Source: Methylophaga sp. (GTDB lineage Bacteria; Pseudomonadota; Gammaproteobacteria; Nitrosococcales; Methylophagaceae). Taken from it: a DNA stretch of 64,000 bases. Every line of letters starts with the position of its first letter. Position 1 is the stretch's first letter. The translations under genes were made by a program, and so were the position numbers. Positions 34,927-44,000 of the stretch are shown piece after piece. The stretch spans positions 1 through 64,000 of the forward strand of contig JAFIFW010000007.1 in the NCBI GenBank assembly GCA_020831825.1. The letters are read 5' to 3'. The notes under the pieces are model-generated. The model worked only from the letters and a program-made list of their open reading frames with translations. It was not told the DNA's origin and did not search any database.

Positions 34927-36296
34927 TGGCTGATCGCAACATACCCACCGAATGGTTATTTCTTAAATTCACTGAAATCCTGGACGTTCAAGGTGGAACT
35001 CAACCGCCAAAGTCACAGTTTATTGGTGAACCCAGAAAGGGTTATATACGGCTCTTACAGATTCGAGACTTTGGGAAAAAGCCCGTACCGACTTTTATCC
35101 CAGACACATCCAAACTGAAGAAGTGCAATAAAGATGATATCTTGATTGGCCGTTATGGTGCATCACTTGGACGCATTTGCACCGGCATGGAAGGAGCCTA
35201 TAACGTAGCCTTAGCAAAAGTAATTACGCCTCCTTCTCTGGATCGTGGTTTTCTGCACGGCTATTTGGATTCTGAGCATTTCCAGGGAGAGCTGCGTTTG
35301 CTTTCGCGCTCAGCACAGAATGGTTTCAATAAGGGTGATCTTGAAACATTCGATTTCTTGCTGCCCCCCCTCGCCGAACAAAAAGTCATCGACGCCAAAC
35401 TCGACACCCTGATGGCCAACGTGGAAACCACCAAAGCCCGCCTCGAACGCATCCCGCAAATTCTCAAACGCTTCCGCCAGTCCGGGCTGGCTGCGGCGGT
35501 GAGTGGGCGGTTGACGGAGGAGTGGCGAGGCCGAGCCGGTTTGCCTGAATGGGAAGTAACATTCTTAGGTGAAGTAATTGGAAACATTGATCAGGGGTGG
35601 AGCCCAAAATGCCACAATGAGCCCACTTCTAATGAAAGCTGGGGGGTTATCAAGACATCATCAGTTCTTCCGATGGCGTTTCTAGAACATGAAAATAAAA
35701 AGCTCCCGAATAGCCTGGAGATAAGGCCGCATTTACGTGTTTTAGCTAGCGACATACTCACGACAAGAGCAGGGCCTAGATCGCGATGCGGCATCACTTG
35801 TTACGTCAACAGCACATCAAAGAATCTGATGATTTGCGACAAGGTGTATCGCTATAGAGTCATTGAGGGAAAGGGATGTAGTAAATTCCTGGCACTGCAG
35901 CTCAACAGCCCCAATGTGCTTGAGAAAATTGAAACTCTGAAAACAGGCATTTCCGAAAGTGGCATGAACCTGACTCAGAAAAAGTTTCGCCAATTAAAAC
36001 TCAACTGGCCCACCCCAGAGGAACAAACCGAAATCATCCGCCGGGTAGACCAACTCTTCGCCCACGCCGACCGCATCGAACAACAGGTCAACAACGCCCT
36101 GACCCGGGTCAATAACCTCACCCAGTCCATCCTGGCAAAGGCTTTCCGGGGCGAACTCACCGAGCAATGGCGCAAGGACAACCCCGACTTAATCAGCGGG
36201 GAAAACAGTGCCGAGGCCTTGCTGGAGAAGATAAAGGCAGAGCGTTCACAGGTAAAGCCAGCCAAGCGTAAAAGCAAGAAGACAATGATCGCTTGA
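34926..36296 (+). CDS. hsdS: Type I specificity subunit S
   Basis: 456 residues in the usual arrangement of two variable target-recognition domains (about 10-150 and 205-365), each followed by a conserved helical spacer. These are LPPLAEQKVIDAKLDTLMANVETTKARLERIPQILKRFRQ and WPTPEEQTEIIRRVDQLFAHADRIEQQVNNALTRV. The first TRD is AT-richer than its spacer, typical of domain swapping. It sets the DNA sequence recognised; which sequence cannot be read from the gene. Confidence 0.95.
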   Translation: MADRNIPTEWLFLKFTEILDVQGGTQPPKSQFIGEPRKGYIRLLQIRDFGKKPVPTFIPDTSKLKKCNKDDILIGRYGASLGRICTGMEGAYNVALAKVITPPSLDRGFLHGYLDSEHFQGELRLLSRSAQNGFNKGDLETFDFLLPPLAEQKVIDAKLDTLMANVETTKARLERIPQILKRFRQSGLAAAVSGRLTEEWRGRAGLPEWEVTFLGEVIGNIDQGWSPKCHNEPTSNESWGVIKTSSVLPMAFLEHENKKLPNSLEIRPHLRVLASDILTTRAGPRSRCGITCYVNSTSKNLMICDKVYRYRVIEGKGCSKFLALQLNSPNVLEKIETLKTGISESGMNLTQKKFRQLKLNWPTPEEQTEIIRRVDQLFAHADRIEQQVNNALTRVNNLTQSILAKAFRGELTEQWRKDNPDLISGENSAEALLEKIKAERSQVKPAKRKSKKTMIA

Positions 36297-36365
36297 ACGC
36301 CGCCAGCAACCAGTGCGGCCACTGAGCAGCCACCAATTTAAGAAGCAGATTTATAGGGATATAAA

Positions 36366-36791
36366 GTGAGTGAAGAAAAAGAAAACGCAACAGCCATTGA
36401 ACTGGAATGTCCGAGTTGTGCTGAGGTCAACACGATAGATACTCAGCGGACAATTCACTGCAAGAAATGCTCAAAACCCATTACAGGTCATCGTTATAAA
36501 CTGGCTGGTTTGGCTATTATTCCTTTTGTACTTGGTGCAGCAGGCTATGGCTTTGTCGATTGGAAATTTCTTGCAGAAGATCGTTATCCGCTCAGGCATG
36601 AATATTCGCTGGTGGATGCCTGTATCAACGGGAATCAGAGCGCTTTGAGCTGGCAGAATCATTCAAGGAAGCAAACGGTATGTTTCTGTGCCGTGGAGAA
36701 AACTATCGAAAACTATGCTTATGCTGATTATCGAAAAGATCAAAGTGCCTTCATACGGATAATGAACAGCAATTTGCGAGAGTGCATATAA
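36366..36791 (+). CDS. Zinc-ribbon membrane protein of unknown function
   Basis: 141 residues from a GTG start. The N-terminal zinc ribbon is CPSC ... CKKC (about residues 17-39), then one membrane helix (LAGLAIIPFVLGAAGYGFVDW), then a C-terminal part with CFC and a final Cys. No family name known. Island cargo, 69 bases after hsdS on the same strand. Confidence 0.6.
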   Translation: MSEEKENATAIELECPSCAEVNTIDTQRTIHCKKCSKPITGHRYKLAGLAIIPFVLGAAGYGFVDWKFLAEDRYPLRHEYSLVDACINGNQSALSWQNHSRKQTVCFCAVEKTIENYAYADYRKDQSAFIRIMNSNLRECI

Positions 36792-36831
36792 AACGGGGGA
36801 CGAAGCCCCCCGAGTGACACAAATAAATCAG

Positions 36832-37056
36832 CTATTTTCTGGGCGGGTTATTGCCGCGACCACTACCCGATTTGTTGCCTGTTGTGCTGGGGGCGTTCGG
36901 TGGTCGCTGTCCGCTGGTTGATGCGTTATGGCTGGCAGCAGATTGAGCTTTGGCTGCAAATGAACCTTTCGGGGTGATGCCGCCATTTTGTTTTGCAGTT
37001 GCGCTCTGGATACGAGCAGCAGCGGCTGTGGACATGGGCGTTTTTGAACGAGTCAT
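36832..37056 (-). CDS. Small basic Ala/Ser/Asn-rich protein (seed-maturation-protein-like)
   Basis: 74 residues starting at 37056, with GGAG upstream. The pattern MTRSKTPMSTAAAARIQSATAKQNGG then GSFAAKAQSAAS resembles small bacterial proteins labelled SMP-domain in databases (tentative, from memory). Low-complexity, probably disordered, positively charged. Function unknown. Confidence 0.6.
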   Translation of the reverse strand: MTRSKTPMSTAAAARIQSATAKQNGGITPKGSFAAKAQSAASHNASTSGQRPPNAPSTTGNKSGSGRGNNPPRK

Positions 37057-37127
37057 CGTAAATCTCCATTTTATTAAGTCAGTGTCCCCGCTGGGACAGT
37101 TCAAATATAAGCAGGGGGCAGGGACAA

Positions 37128-37481
37128 ATGGGGACACAAACTACTCAAGAACTACAGGCCATCATCAAGCATTTATGCAACAGAGTTGGCTTGTCACAAA
37201 AAAGCCTGGCTAGAGCAATCTATATTGCTTCGCAGGAATACGACGACGAAGATGAAATTGAAATAAAGCGGTTTGAAGAAAAGTTTAAGAAAGCGCTCAA
37301 CCGGCCAACAACTGCACCTCAGCAGCTTCAAGGCTATCTGGATGTCATGCGAGATATTACCGCCATAAAAAAGGCTGACATGATAGTGCCTCAATATCAC
37401 AGCACCAATGTGCTTGATCCGGAGCTTGAAAAAGCCATGTTGGAGATTTCCAAGGAAATTACCAAGAAACTGATCGATTAA
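37128..37481 (+). CDS. Island protein of unknown function, possible HTH
   Basis: 117 residues, divergent from the small basic gene. The segment LCNRVGLSQKSLARAIYIASQ could be a helix-turn-helix; the C-terminal half is helical and charged (LEKAMLEISKEITKKLI). A good GCAGGGAC ribosome site precedes ATG 37128. Last gene of the island. No family recognised. Confidence 0.6.
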   Translation: MGTQTTQELQAIIKHLCNRVGLSQKSLARAIYIASQEYDDEDEIEIKRFEEKFKKALNRPTTAPQQLQGYLDVMRDITAIKKADMIVPQYHSTNVLDPELEKAMLEISKEITKKLID

Positions 37482-37639
37482 TCTGATTGGCATTCGTTCG
37501 ATGTGGCTGAGAATTTGTGGGAAAATCGACCTGTTGTCTGTTTTTGTTCGATACTTACTTACACGGCACCAGTTTGGCCGTAGTTTTTGCCGAACCCGCT
37601 GTGCTGGAGGATTTTCGTATTAGATTGGGATGAAGTGCC

Positions 37640-37656
37640 CCACCAGTGTCCCATGG
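37640..37656 (+). repeat. Island-end short repeat, right copy
   Basis: CCACCAGTGTCCCATGG matches the left copy at 28322-28338 at 16 of 17 positions and lies 46 bases from the tRNA border. Same orientation as the left copy. Confidence 0.5.
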
Positions 37657-37660
37657 CAAT

Positions 37661-37694
37661 AAAAAAGGGCTTACGATATTATCGTAAACCCTTT
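37661..37694 (-). terminator. Terminator downstream of tRNA-Thr supplied by the island
   Basis: Long stem AAAGGGcTTACGAT (37664-37677) / ATCGTAAaCCCTTT (37681-37694); on the minus strand it is followed by a run of six Ts. Confidence 0.8.
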
Positions 37695-37701
37695 AAATTC
37701 A

Positions 37702-37777
37702 TGGAGCCGGTGATAGGACTTGAACCTACGACCCGCTGATTACAAATCAGCTGCTCTACCAACTGAGCTACACCGGC
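37702..37777 (-). tRNA. tRNA-Thr(UGU)
   Basis: The 76-base gene folds into a full cloverleaf. The acceptor starts GCCGGTG and ends CACCGGC-T-CCA, with CCA encoded. D-arm has GCTCAGTTGGTAGAGC. Anticodon loop TTTGTAA gives anticodon UGU. T-loop GGTTCAAGTCC is normal. It is the integration site of the island to its left; the 3' half is repeated at 28156-28200. Confidence 0.97.
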
Positions 37778-37846
37778 TTGAAGACGCGAATTATACGGAT
37801 GCTCGGCAGGCCATGCAAGTTGCCAACACATCAATATTCTAAAGGG

Positions 37847-37923
37847 TGGGGTGAGTGATGGGGCTCGAACCCACGACAACCGGAATCACAATCCGGGACT
37901 CTACCAACTGAGCTACACTCACC
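37847..37923 (-). tRNA. tRNA-His(GUG)
   Basis: 77 bases with encoded CCA and the extra 5' G (G-1) typical of tRNA-His, pairing with C73. Anticodon stem-loop CCGGATTGTGATTCCGG gives GUG. It lies 70 bases upstream of tRNA-Thr on the same strand, so they are probably one transcript. Confidence 0.97.
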
Positions 37924-38016
37924 ACAGTAATTTTATTGAAACAGCCTGAAAACAGACCATTTTCGGGAAGCACGTAATTGTACTGCCTTTATTTTTCTGG
38001 TCAAGGAAAAATGTTG

Positions 38017-40185
38017 TCAGGCCAATTCCAGATCGATTTTCTTTTCGTCCAGATCAACCCTGACTACTTTGACTTTGACGGTATCCCCCAGACGGTAGAC
38101 TTTGCGAGTGCGTTCTCCGGTCAGGCGATGTCCACTTGCATCAAACTGGTAGTAATCATTTTTCAGCGAAGTTACATGCACCAATCCTTCGATATAAATG
38201 TCACTCAGTTCAACAAAAAGTCCAAATCCGGTAACACCGCTAATGACGCCATCATGAGTTTCACCAACGCGGTCACGCATGAATTCGCATTTCAACCAGT
38301 CGCTGACATCACGTGTAGCCTCATCAGCACGTCGACTGGTCATTGAACAATGTTCGCCCAGTTGAGACATATTCTCTTCAGAATAAGGCCACTTGGCTTT
38401 TTTCTGTTTGCTAAGGATATGGTTAATTGCCCGATGCACCAATAAGTCCGGGTAGCGACGAATGGGTGAGGTAAAGTGGGCATAGGCCTCAAGTGCCAAA
38501 CCAAAATGGCCGATATTGTCCGGGCTATACATCGCTTGCTTCATGCTGCGCAGCATGACCGTTTGCAACAGATGACTGTCGGGTCGTTTGCTGGCCGTTT
38601 TCAACAAGGAGGCATAATGACCGGGTTCTGGTTCGTCACCACCGGCCAGGAACAAGCCCAGCTCTCCGAGAAACTCGCGCAAAGCGCCCAGTTTTTCCAT
38701 CGATGGCAGTTCGTGAACACGATACAGCGCCGGCAGTTCATGTTTAAGTAGAAACCTGGCTGCCGCAACGTTGGCCGCCACCATGAATTCTTCAATCAGG
38801 CGGTGAGCATCATTTCGTTCACGTGGGTGGATGGCTGCAATTTTGCGATTTTCATCAAATTCAAATTGCGTTTCAGTCATTTCAAAATCGATCGCGCCTC
38901 TGGCTTCACGCGCTTTGAGCATGGTTTTGAATAACTGATACATGGTTTCAAGGCCAGGCAGGACGGAGGCATATTGCTGTCTTAATTCGGCATCGTCATC
39001 AACCAGCATGGCTGCAACTTTGTTATAGGTCAGCCGGGCTTTTGAGTTCATCACCGCACGGTGGAACTGATATGACTCAATTTCACCATCGGTGTTGATC
39101 ACCATTTCGCAGACCATGCACAGGCGATCGACTTCCGGGTTAAGTGAACACAGCCCATTGGACAGTGCTTCCGGCAGCATCGGAATGACCTGGCTTGGAA
39201 AGTAGACCGATGTTCCGCGTTTTTCAGCTTCCTTATCGAGTGGACTGTGAGGTGTCACATAATAAGAGACGTCGGCAATGGCAACCCATAGTCGCCAGGC
39301 ACCTGATTCAAGCTGTTCGGCATGAACTGCATCATCAAAATCCCGAGCATCCTCACCGTCAATTGTGACTAGAGGCAATTCTCTGAGATCCAATCGGCCA
39401 TCAATTGCTGAGGCTGGAATGCTGCTGCCAAAGCCTTCTGCCTGAGTGAGTGATGCCGGGTCAAATTCATGTGGAAGTTCAAAACTGCGCAAGGCAATGT
39501 CGATTTCCATACCAGGTGCCATATGGTCACCCAACACATTGATGATCTTGCCCAAAGGTGAACGATGCTTGTTAGGGTGTTCGGTGATTGCCGCTTCGAC
39601 AATCTGGCCGTTTTGCGCATCAAGTAAATCCGCAGGCGGGATTAGAATATCCTGACTGATACGGCGATTATGCGGTATCACATAAAACACACCGGCATCA
39701 GACACCAGTCGACCGACAATTTTTTCATTGGCACGTTGAACAACTTCAACAATTGCGCCTTCTTTGCGGCCGCGTCTGTCCTGGCCGGTGATTCGGGCAA
39801 GCGCCATGTCACCATGTAAAACCAGTCGCATTTCTCGTTCGCTGAGAAACAGGTCTTCACCCGCTTCATCAGGTATCAGAAAGCCATAGCCTTCCGGGTG
39901 TCCCATGATTCGGCCACGCACCAGATTCATTTTGGTGACGATGCCATAGGCATTTTTGCGGTTACGCAGAATTTGTCCGTCACGTTCCATCGCCCGCAAA
40001 CGACGACGTAATGCTTCCGTCTGTTCTTCGCCTTTTATTTCAAGAAGGCGGGCCAGGCTGCGCTGGCTGAGCGGAATATTGTTCTGTTTCAGTACATCGA
40101 GAATAAACTCGCGACTGGGGATTGGGTTGTCATATTTTTCGGCTTCCCGTTCTTCAAACGGGTCATTTTTATTTTTCTTGGTCAT
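38017..40185 (-). CDS. rnr: Ribonuclease R
   Basis: 722 residues, a processive 3'-5' exoribonuclease for structured RNA and tmRNA-linked decay. An N-terminal winged helix (LDVLKQNNIPLSQRSLARLL) is followed by cold-shock domains (GRIMGHPEGYGFLIPD). The RNB catalytic core has TIDGEDARDFDDAVHAEQL with the metal-binding aspartates, then YVTPHSPLDKEAEKRGTSVYFP and HFTSPIRRYPDLLVHRAI. A C-terminal S1 domain is GVISGVTGFGLFVELSDIYIEGLVHV. It ends right after S1, lacking the Lys-rich tail of E. coli RNase R. Confidence 0.96.
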   Translation of the reverse strand: MTKKNKNDPFEEREAEKYDNPIPSREFILDVLKQNNIPLSQRSLARLLEIKGEEQTEALRRRLRAMERDGQILRNRKNAYGIVTKMNLVRGRIMGHPEGYGFLIPDEAGEDLFLSEREMRLVLHGDMALARITGQDRRGRKEGAIVEVVQRANEKIVGRLVSDAGVFYVIPHNRRISQDILIPPADLLDAQNGQIVEAAITEHPNKHRSPLGKIINVLGDHMAPGMEIDIALRSFELPHEFDPASLTQAEGFGSSIPASAIDGRLDLRELPLVTIDGEDARDFDDAVHAEQLESGAWRLWVAIADVSYYVTPHSPLDKEAEKRGTSVYFPSQVIPMLPEALSNGLCSLNPEVDRLCMVCEMVINTDGEIESYQFHRAVMNSKARLTYNKVAAMLVDDDAELRQQYASVLPGLETMYQLFKTMLKAREARGAIDFEMTETQFEFDENRKIAAIHPRERNDAHRLIEEFMVAANVAAARFLLKHELPALYRVHELPSMEKLGALREFLGELGLFLAGGDEPEPGHYASLLKTASKRPDSHLLQTVMLRSMKQAMYSPDNIGHFGLALEAYAHFTSPIRRYPDLLVHRAINHILSKQKKAKWPYSEENMSQLGEHCSMTSRRADEATRDVSDWLKCEFMRDRVGETHDGVISGVTGFGLFVELSDIYIEGLVHVTSLKNDYYQFDASGHRLTGERTRKVYRLGDTVKVKVVRVDLDEKKIDLELA

Positions 40186-40227
40186 TGACAGTTGTTATCT
40201 CAATCTGTATCTTGCGCATCTTCAATT

Positions 40228-40314
40228 GCCCAGGTGGCGGAATTGGTAGACGCGCTAGCTTCAGGTGCTAGTGTACTTATGTACGTGGGAGTTCGAGTCT
40301 CCCCCTGGGCACCA
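40228..40314 (+). tRNA. tRNA-Leu(CAG)
   Basis: An 87-base class II tRNA with encoded CCA. Acceptor GCCCAGG ... CCTGGGC, D-arm with GAATTGGTAGACGCG, anticodon loop TTCAGGT giving CAG, a long variable arm (GTGTACTTATGTACGT) and T-loop GTTCGAGTC. Divergent from rnr. Confidence 0.97.
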
Positions 40315-40347
40315 AATACCGCTTTCGGAATACTCCGAAAACACATG

Positions 40348-40385
40348 AAAGCTGCAGACACTCACGTGTCAGCGGCTTTTTTTTT
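40348..40385 (+). terminator. Terminator of tRNA-Leu
   Basis: A stem AAAGC-TGC-A-GACAC pairs with GTGTC-A-GCG-GCTTT (one G-T pair, one mismatch), followed by nine Ts. Confidence 0.85.
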
Positions 40386-40780
40386 GCCTCGTCGAGCACA
40401 AAGCCGAAGATACTTCTATTGGAAAATATCAGAACAGGCAGCCATGGTGCCTGGTGGAAGGTGCCGGGATGGCTTGTGAAAGCTGCTCCCGTACGAGCGC
40501 ATAATGATGTTGGCAGTTGCAACATGCAGACAATGTTACACTCTTATTGTTGAAATGTCCGTTGCTTTTTTGGCGGCTCTGACTGCTTGTCCACAATTGG
40601 GTCTGAAATTTGCTTGCCAAGTTTCAATATAGATCAGTTGAATCAGTGATGACACTGCGATATTGTTCACTAATAAGCGACATATATAGCATATGTCTTA
40701 GCTTCATGGCTGGCACTATTTGCCGTTTTTGACGAATTTTTGCCGACCATGATTGCACACTCTCATTCAGGCGGAAGCAG
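40386..40780. other. Intergenic region upstream of cheV
   Basis: About 395 bases between the tRNA-Leu terminator and cheV. It presumably holds the cheV promoter; I found no consensus element, RNA gene or convincing ORF. Confidence 0.4.
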
Positions 40781-41746
40781 ATGACAACATTCATCGATTC
40801 AGTAGACGAACGAACAAATTTGGCTGGCACAAACCATCTTGAAGTGTTGTTGTTCAGTCTGGGCACCAACGATGATACCGGACGTAATGAGCTATTTGGC
40901 ATTAACGTTTTCAAGGTGCGTGAGGTTCTGAACATTCCAGAGATCACCAGTGCGCCAGAGATGCCTGATGGGGTGGAAGGTTTTGTCAGTTTACGCGGTG
41001 ATATGGTGCCAATCATCAATCTTCAGAAATTTTGCAAACTGAAATCTGCGGATGAACCCAGAATTTTGATGATCACCGAGTACAACACGCATGTTCAGGG
41101 ATTTTTGGTATCTTCCGTCGACACAATTCAGCGTTTGAGCTGGCAACAAGTGCGTGAACCACCGCCGTTGATTTCACGGCGAATGGGGGGCTTGGTCACC
41201 GCGGTTGCCGAGTTGAGTGACAAGCGATTAGTGATGTTGATGGATGTTGAAAAAGTGCTTGCCGATGCGGGCGAGTTTCATGATGAAACGGTCTTTGATG
41301 GTATTGAGAAGATTGATACCGAAGAACACTACACCATTTTGTTTGCAGATGACTCAACAGTTGCCAGAAAGCAAATTGTCAAAACCCTGGATGCGATAGG
41401 TGTTGCTCACATCGGCACCGTTAATGGTGCAGAAGCCTGGAGCTTGCTCAACAAGATGGCTGACCAGGCGGCAGCAGACGGGCTGGATGTCACCAGCAAA
41501 ATTCAGGCGGTACTCACCGATGTCGAAATGCCTGAAATGGATGGTTATGTGCTGACACAGAAAATCAAGGCCGATCCCCGCTTTTCTGGTTTGCCGGTGG
41601 TTATGCATTCATCGCTGACTGCGGTTGCCAACCAGAACATGGGAGTGGGTGTGGGCGCCGATGCCTATGTTTCAAAATTCCAGCCTCGAGAGCTGGCTGC
41701 TATTCTAAAGGACTATTTGACTAGGCATACGCTACTCAAACGATAA
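40781..41746 (+). CDS. cheV: Chemotaxis coupling protein CheV (CheW-receiver fusion)
   Basis: 321 residues. The N-terminal CheW domain (about 20-165) shows ELFGINVFKVREVLNIPEIT, VEGFVSLRGDMVPIINLQKF and ILMITEYNTHVQGFLV. A C-terminal receiver (about 188-315) has acidic pocket FADDS, phosphoacceptor Asp in VLTDVEMPEMDGY and conserved Lys in YVSKFQP. It couples chemoreceptors to CheA with phosphorylation-dependent adaptation. No other che genes are nearby. A diguanylate cyclase follows, which may tie motility to c-di-GMP. Confidence 0.94.
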   Translation: MTTFIDSVDERTNLAGTNHLEVLLFSLGTNDDTGRNELFGINVFKVREVLNIPEITSAPEMPDGVEGFVSLRGDMVPIINLQKFCKLKSADEPRILMITEYNTHVQGFLVSSVDTIQRLSWQQVREPPPLISRRMGGLVTAVAELSDKRLVMLMDVEKVLADAGEFHDETVFDGIEKIDTEEHYTILFADDSTVARKQIVKTLDAIGVAHIGTVNGAEAWSLLNKMADQAAADGLDVTSKIQAVLTDVEMPEMDGYVLTQKIKADPRFSGLPVVMHSSLTAVANQNMGVGVGADAYVSKFQPRELAAILKDYLTRHTLLKR

Positions 41747-41834
41747 CTCCAGTCAGATTCGAAAACCGGATTCATGTGTGCAAACTTGACAGAATGAGCC
41801 ACCACCAGATATTTGAAGAGAATAAGAGCGACTC

Positions 41835-42905
41835 ATGTTAAATCACCGACATAACAGTATCCGAATTATTGATAATCTGGCCGAAATAACCAGCCACCAT
41901 GATCGGCAGGTGTTGGAAAAAAGTTTGCTTAAGACACTGAACGAACTGTTTCCGGCTCATGGGCTACGATTATTCAGAGTTCGTGAACATGCCGGCGACC
42001 ATGAATTGAGTTTGCTTGCCTTTTGCGTCAACAATGTGATTGTGTCTTCAGACGAAAATCCGAAGCTGATTCCCAATAGCGAACACCTGTCTGATGCTCT
42101 CGCAATGGCAATACGCAATGAAGATATTGAGTTGATCCGAACCGATGGTGATGATGGTTGGCATGTCATTTATCCTGCGTTTGATTCACACGATGAGGTG
42201 TTTGCGGTGCTGGTGCATACTACGCGAGAACCCCCATCGGGCAATGATCAACGGCTAGTCTATGGAATACTCAGGGTCTACGCAAATTATCTGGCGTTAA
42301 TCGATCGTTCACAGCGAGACAAGCTCACAGGCTTGTTCAATCGGGAAACGCTGGATGAAGAGATCACCAAAATACTGGTCAAACGTGCCGGAGACTTGAG
42401 TGACATCAACACACTGCCGAGTGACACGCGTCGCCGCAGTTATGCCATCAAGTACTGGCTGGGAATAATCGATATTGATCACTTTAAGGCCATCAATGAT
42501 ACCTATGGTCATCTCTACGGTGATGAGGTGATCATTCTGGTTGCCAGATTGATGACCTCTGGTGTGATGCGTGAGGACGATATTGTATTTCGTTATGGCG
42601 GTGAGGAATTTGTAGTCTTGCTGCGAGCACCAGATGAAATCGATGCATTACGAACTTTTGAACGACTAAGACAAACAATTGAGGCGCACAGGTTTCCTCA
42701 ATTGGATCAGGTGACTGTGAGTGTTGGTTTTGTCGAAGTGGTTCATCAGCAATCGCCATCCGATGTGATTGGAGAGGCTGACGAGGCCCTGTATTACGCC
42801 AAGCATCATGGACGCAATCAGGTGCGGACTTTTGAACAACTGGTCCGAGAGGGCAAGATCAAACAAAGCCCTTTAGTGACCACAAATGATGTGGAATTAT
42901 TTTAA
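41835..42905 (+). CDS. GAF-GGDEF diguanylate cyclase
   Basis: 356 residues, soluble. The N-terminal ~150 residues look GAF-like (IRIIDNLAEITSHHDRQVLEKSLLKTLNELFP ... DGWHVIYPAFDSHDEVFAVLV). The GGDEF domain runs from about residue 160: DKLTGLFNRETL, IDIDHFKAINDTYGH, FRYGGEEFVVLL (GGEEF, active form). REDD five residues before GGEEF is an RxxD inhibitory site. It abuts coq7: its TAA is immediately followed by the coq7 ATG. Confidence 0.93.
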   Translation: MLNHRHNSIRIIDNLAEITSHHDRQVLEKSLLKTLNELFPAHGLRLFRVREHAGDHELSLLAFCVNNVIVSSDENPKLIPNSEHLSDALAMAIRNEDIELIRTDGDDGWHVIYPAFDSHDEVFAVLVHTTREPPSGNDQRLVYGILRVYANYLALIDRSQRDKLTGLFNRETLDEEITKILVKRAGDLSDINTLPSDTRRRSYAIKYWLGIIDIDHFKAINDTYGHLYGDEVIILVARLMTSGVMREDDIVFRYGGEEFVVLLRAPDEIDALRTFERLRQTIEAHRFPQLDQVTVSVGFVEVVHQQSPSDVIGEADEALYYAKHHGRNQVRTFEQLVREGKIKQSPLVTTNDVELF

Positions 42906-43550
42906 ATGAATGCCCGGCAATTAAGCATCATCGATCTGATGATTATCGAGGCTGACAAAGCGCTCACGACTATTTGGGGTGTGCCCGACACTACATCAAG
43001 ACCAATACCTGGATGTGAGTTGGATGAGAATGAACTCTCTGTTGCTGAGAGGCGTCATTCAGTAGCTTTGATGCGGATTAACGATGCGGGTGAAGTCTCA
43101 GCACAGGCCTTGTATCAAGGCCAGGCTTTGACGGCCAACCTACCTGATGTTCGACAAGCAATGGAACAGGCCGCACTTGAAGAAAATGATCATCTTGTCT
43201 GGTGTCAAGCAAGAATTGAGGCATTGGGCGGGCGTCGAAGTCTATTGAATCCGTTCTGGTATGCAGGCTCTTTTGCCATGGGGGCTTTGGCTGGAAAATT
43301 TGGCGACAATTGGAGTCTGGGTTTTGTAGCTGAGACAGAGAAGCAGGTCATTGAGCATCTTGACGAGCACCTTGCCTCTATTAGTGAGCAGGATCTGAAA
43401 AGCAGGGCGGTGATTGAGCAGATGAAGGTAGATGAGGCACATCATGGAAGCCTGGCAATAGAGGCCGGGGGGGCTCCCTTGCCTGCACCAGTCAAAACGC
43501 TTATGGGTCTGATGTCAAAGGTAATGACACGAACAAGCTACTGGCTGTAG
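42906..43550 (+). CDS. coq7: Demethoxyubiquinone hydroxylase (Coq7)
   Basis: A 214-residue di-iron carboxylate oxygenase for the last hydroxylation in ubiquinone synthesis. Iron-ligand motifs are visible: INDAGEVSAQALYQGQAL, ALEENDHLVWC, ETEKQVIEHLDEHL and MKVDEAHHGSLA. It carries the N-terminal extension typical of proteobacterial Coq7. It replaces the flavin-type UbiF of E. coli, showing obligate oxygen use at this step. Confidence 0.96.
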   Translation: MNARQLSIIDLMIIEADKALTTIWGVPDTTSRPIPGCELDENELSVAERRHSVALMRINDAGEVSAQALYQGQALTANLPDVRQAMEQAALEENDHLVWCQARIEALGGRRSLLNPFWYAGSFAMGALAGKFGDNWSLGFVAETEKQVIEHLDEHLASISEQDLKSRAVIEQMKVDEAHHGSLAIEAGGAPLPAPVKTLMGLMSKVMTRTSYWL

Positions 43551-43556
43551 TTGTTT

Positions 43557-43862
43557 TTATTCCATGTGGGTCAAGGCTACCGAAATCAGGTAGTGATCAG
43601 TTTGTTCAGGATGTGGCATCACACGCATCACCTTGCCGTGAGCATCGAGTGCAGCAATATTTTTGTTTGCTGATGGCATGTGAATATGAATGCTTTGGCC
43701 GACCTGAGGCGCGTGATCACTGCACATGGCAAGGCCTCCGGCGCTCAGATCAGCGCTTTGAGCATGATGAGTTAAACTCTGCCCATCAAGCGTGAAAGTC
43801 ATCGCTGCTCTAATCTGCATTCTGAAATAATCGCGTTTTTCCTCGTAGTCCTGGCTGCTCAT
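43557..43862 (-). CDS. PilZ-domain c-di-GMP-binding protein
   Basis: 101 residues, a stand-alone PilZ domain. Both ligand motifs are present: RxxxR in KRDYFRMQIRA and DxSxxG in SADLSAGGLAM. It is a likely c-di-GMP effector for motility or surface behaviour, convergent with coq7 and close to the GAF-GGDEF cyclase. Confidence 0.87.
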   Translation of the reverse strand: MSSQDYEEKRDYFRMQIRAAMTFTLDGQSLTHHAQSADLSAGGLAMCSDHAPQVGQSIHIHMPSANKNIAALDAHGKVMRVMPHPEQTDHYLISVALTHME

Positions 43863-44000
43863 CAGATAACTCCATTGTTTATTTCATGTTGCCTTGTCAT
43901 CAGGCCTTGACCTAAGCTGTGATTGGTGTGTTCCTCATCGACACTGTCCCGATATTGAGATGACCTACCCGACTAAATCAACTTCCACACAGAGAAATTT

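Larger units (their letters stand above)
28156..37777. mobile_element. Genomic island in tRNA-Thr carrying a type I R-M/Fic operon
   Basis: The 9.6 kb segment lies between a 36-bp direct repeat of tRNA-Thr (28165-28200 and 37712-37747). The intact tRNA is restored at the right border and a broken copy with its old terminator remains at the left. Cargo: hsdR, fic, hsdM, hsdS and three small unknown genes. The cargo core, especially hsdM, is far more GC-rich than neighbours. No integrase or relaxase is present, so the island is either decayed or moved in trans. Confidence 0.88.
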
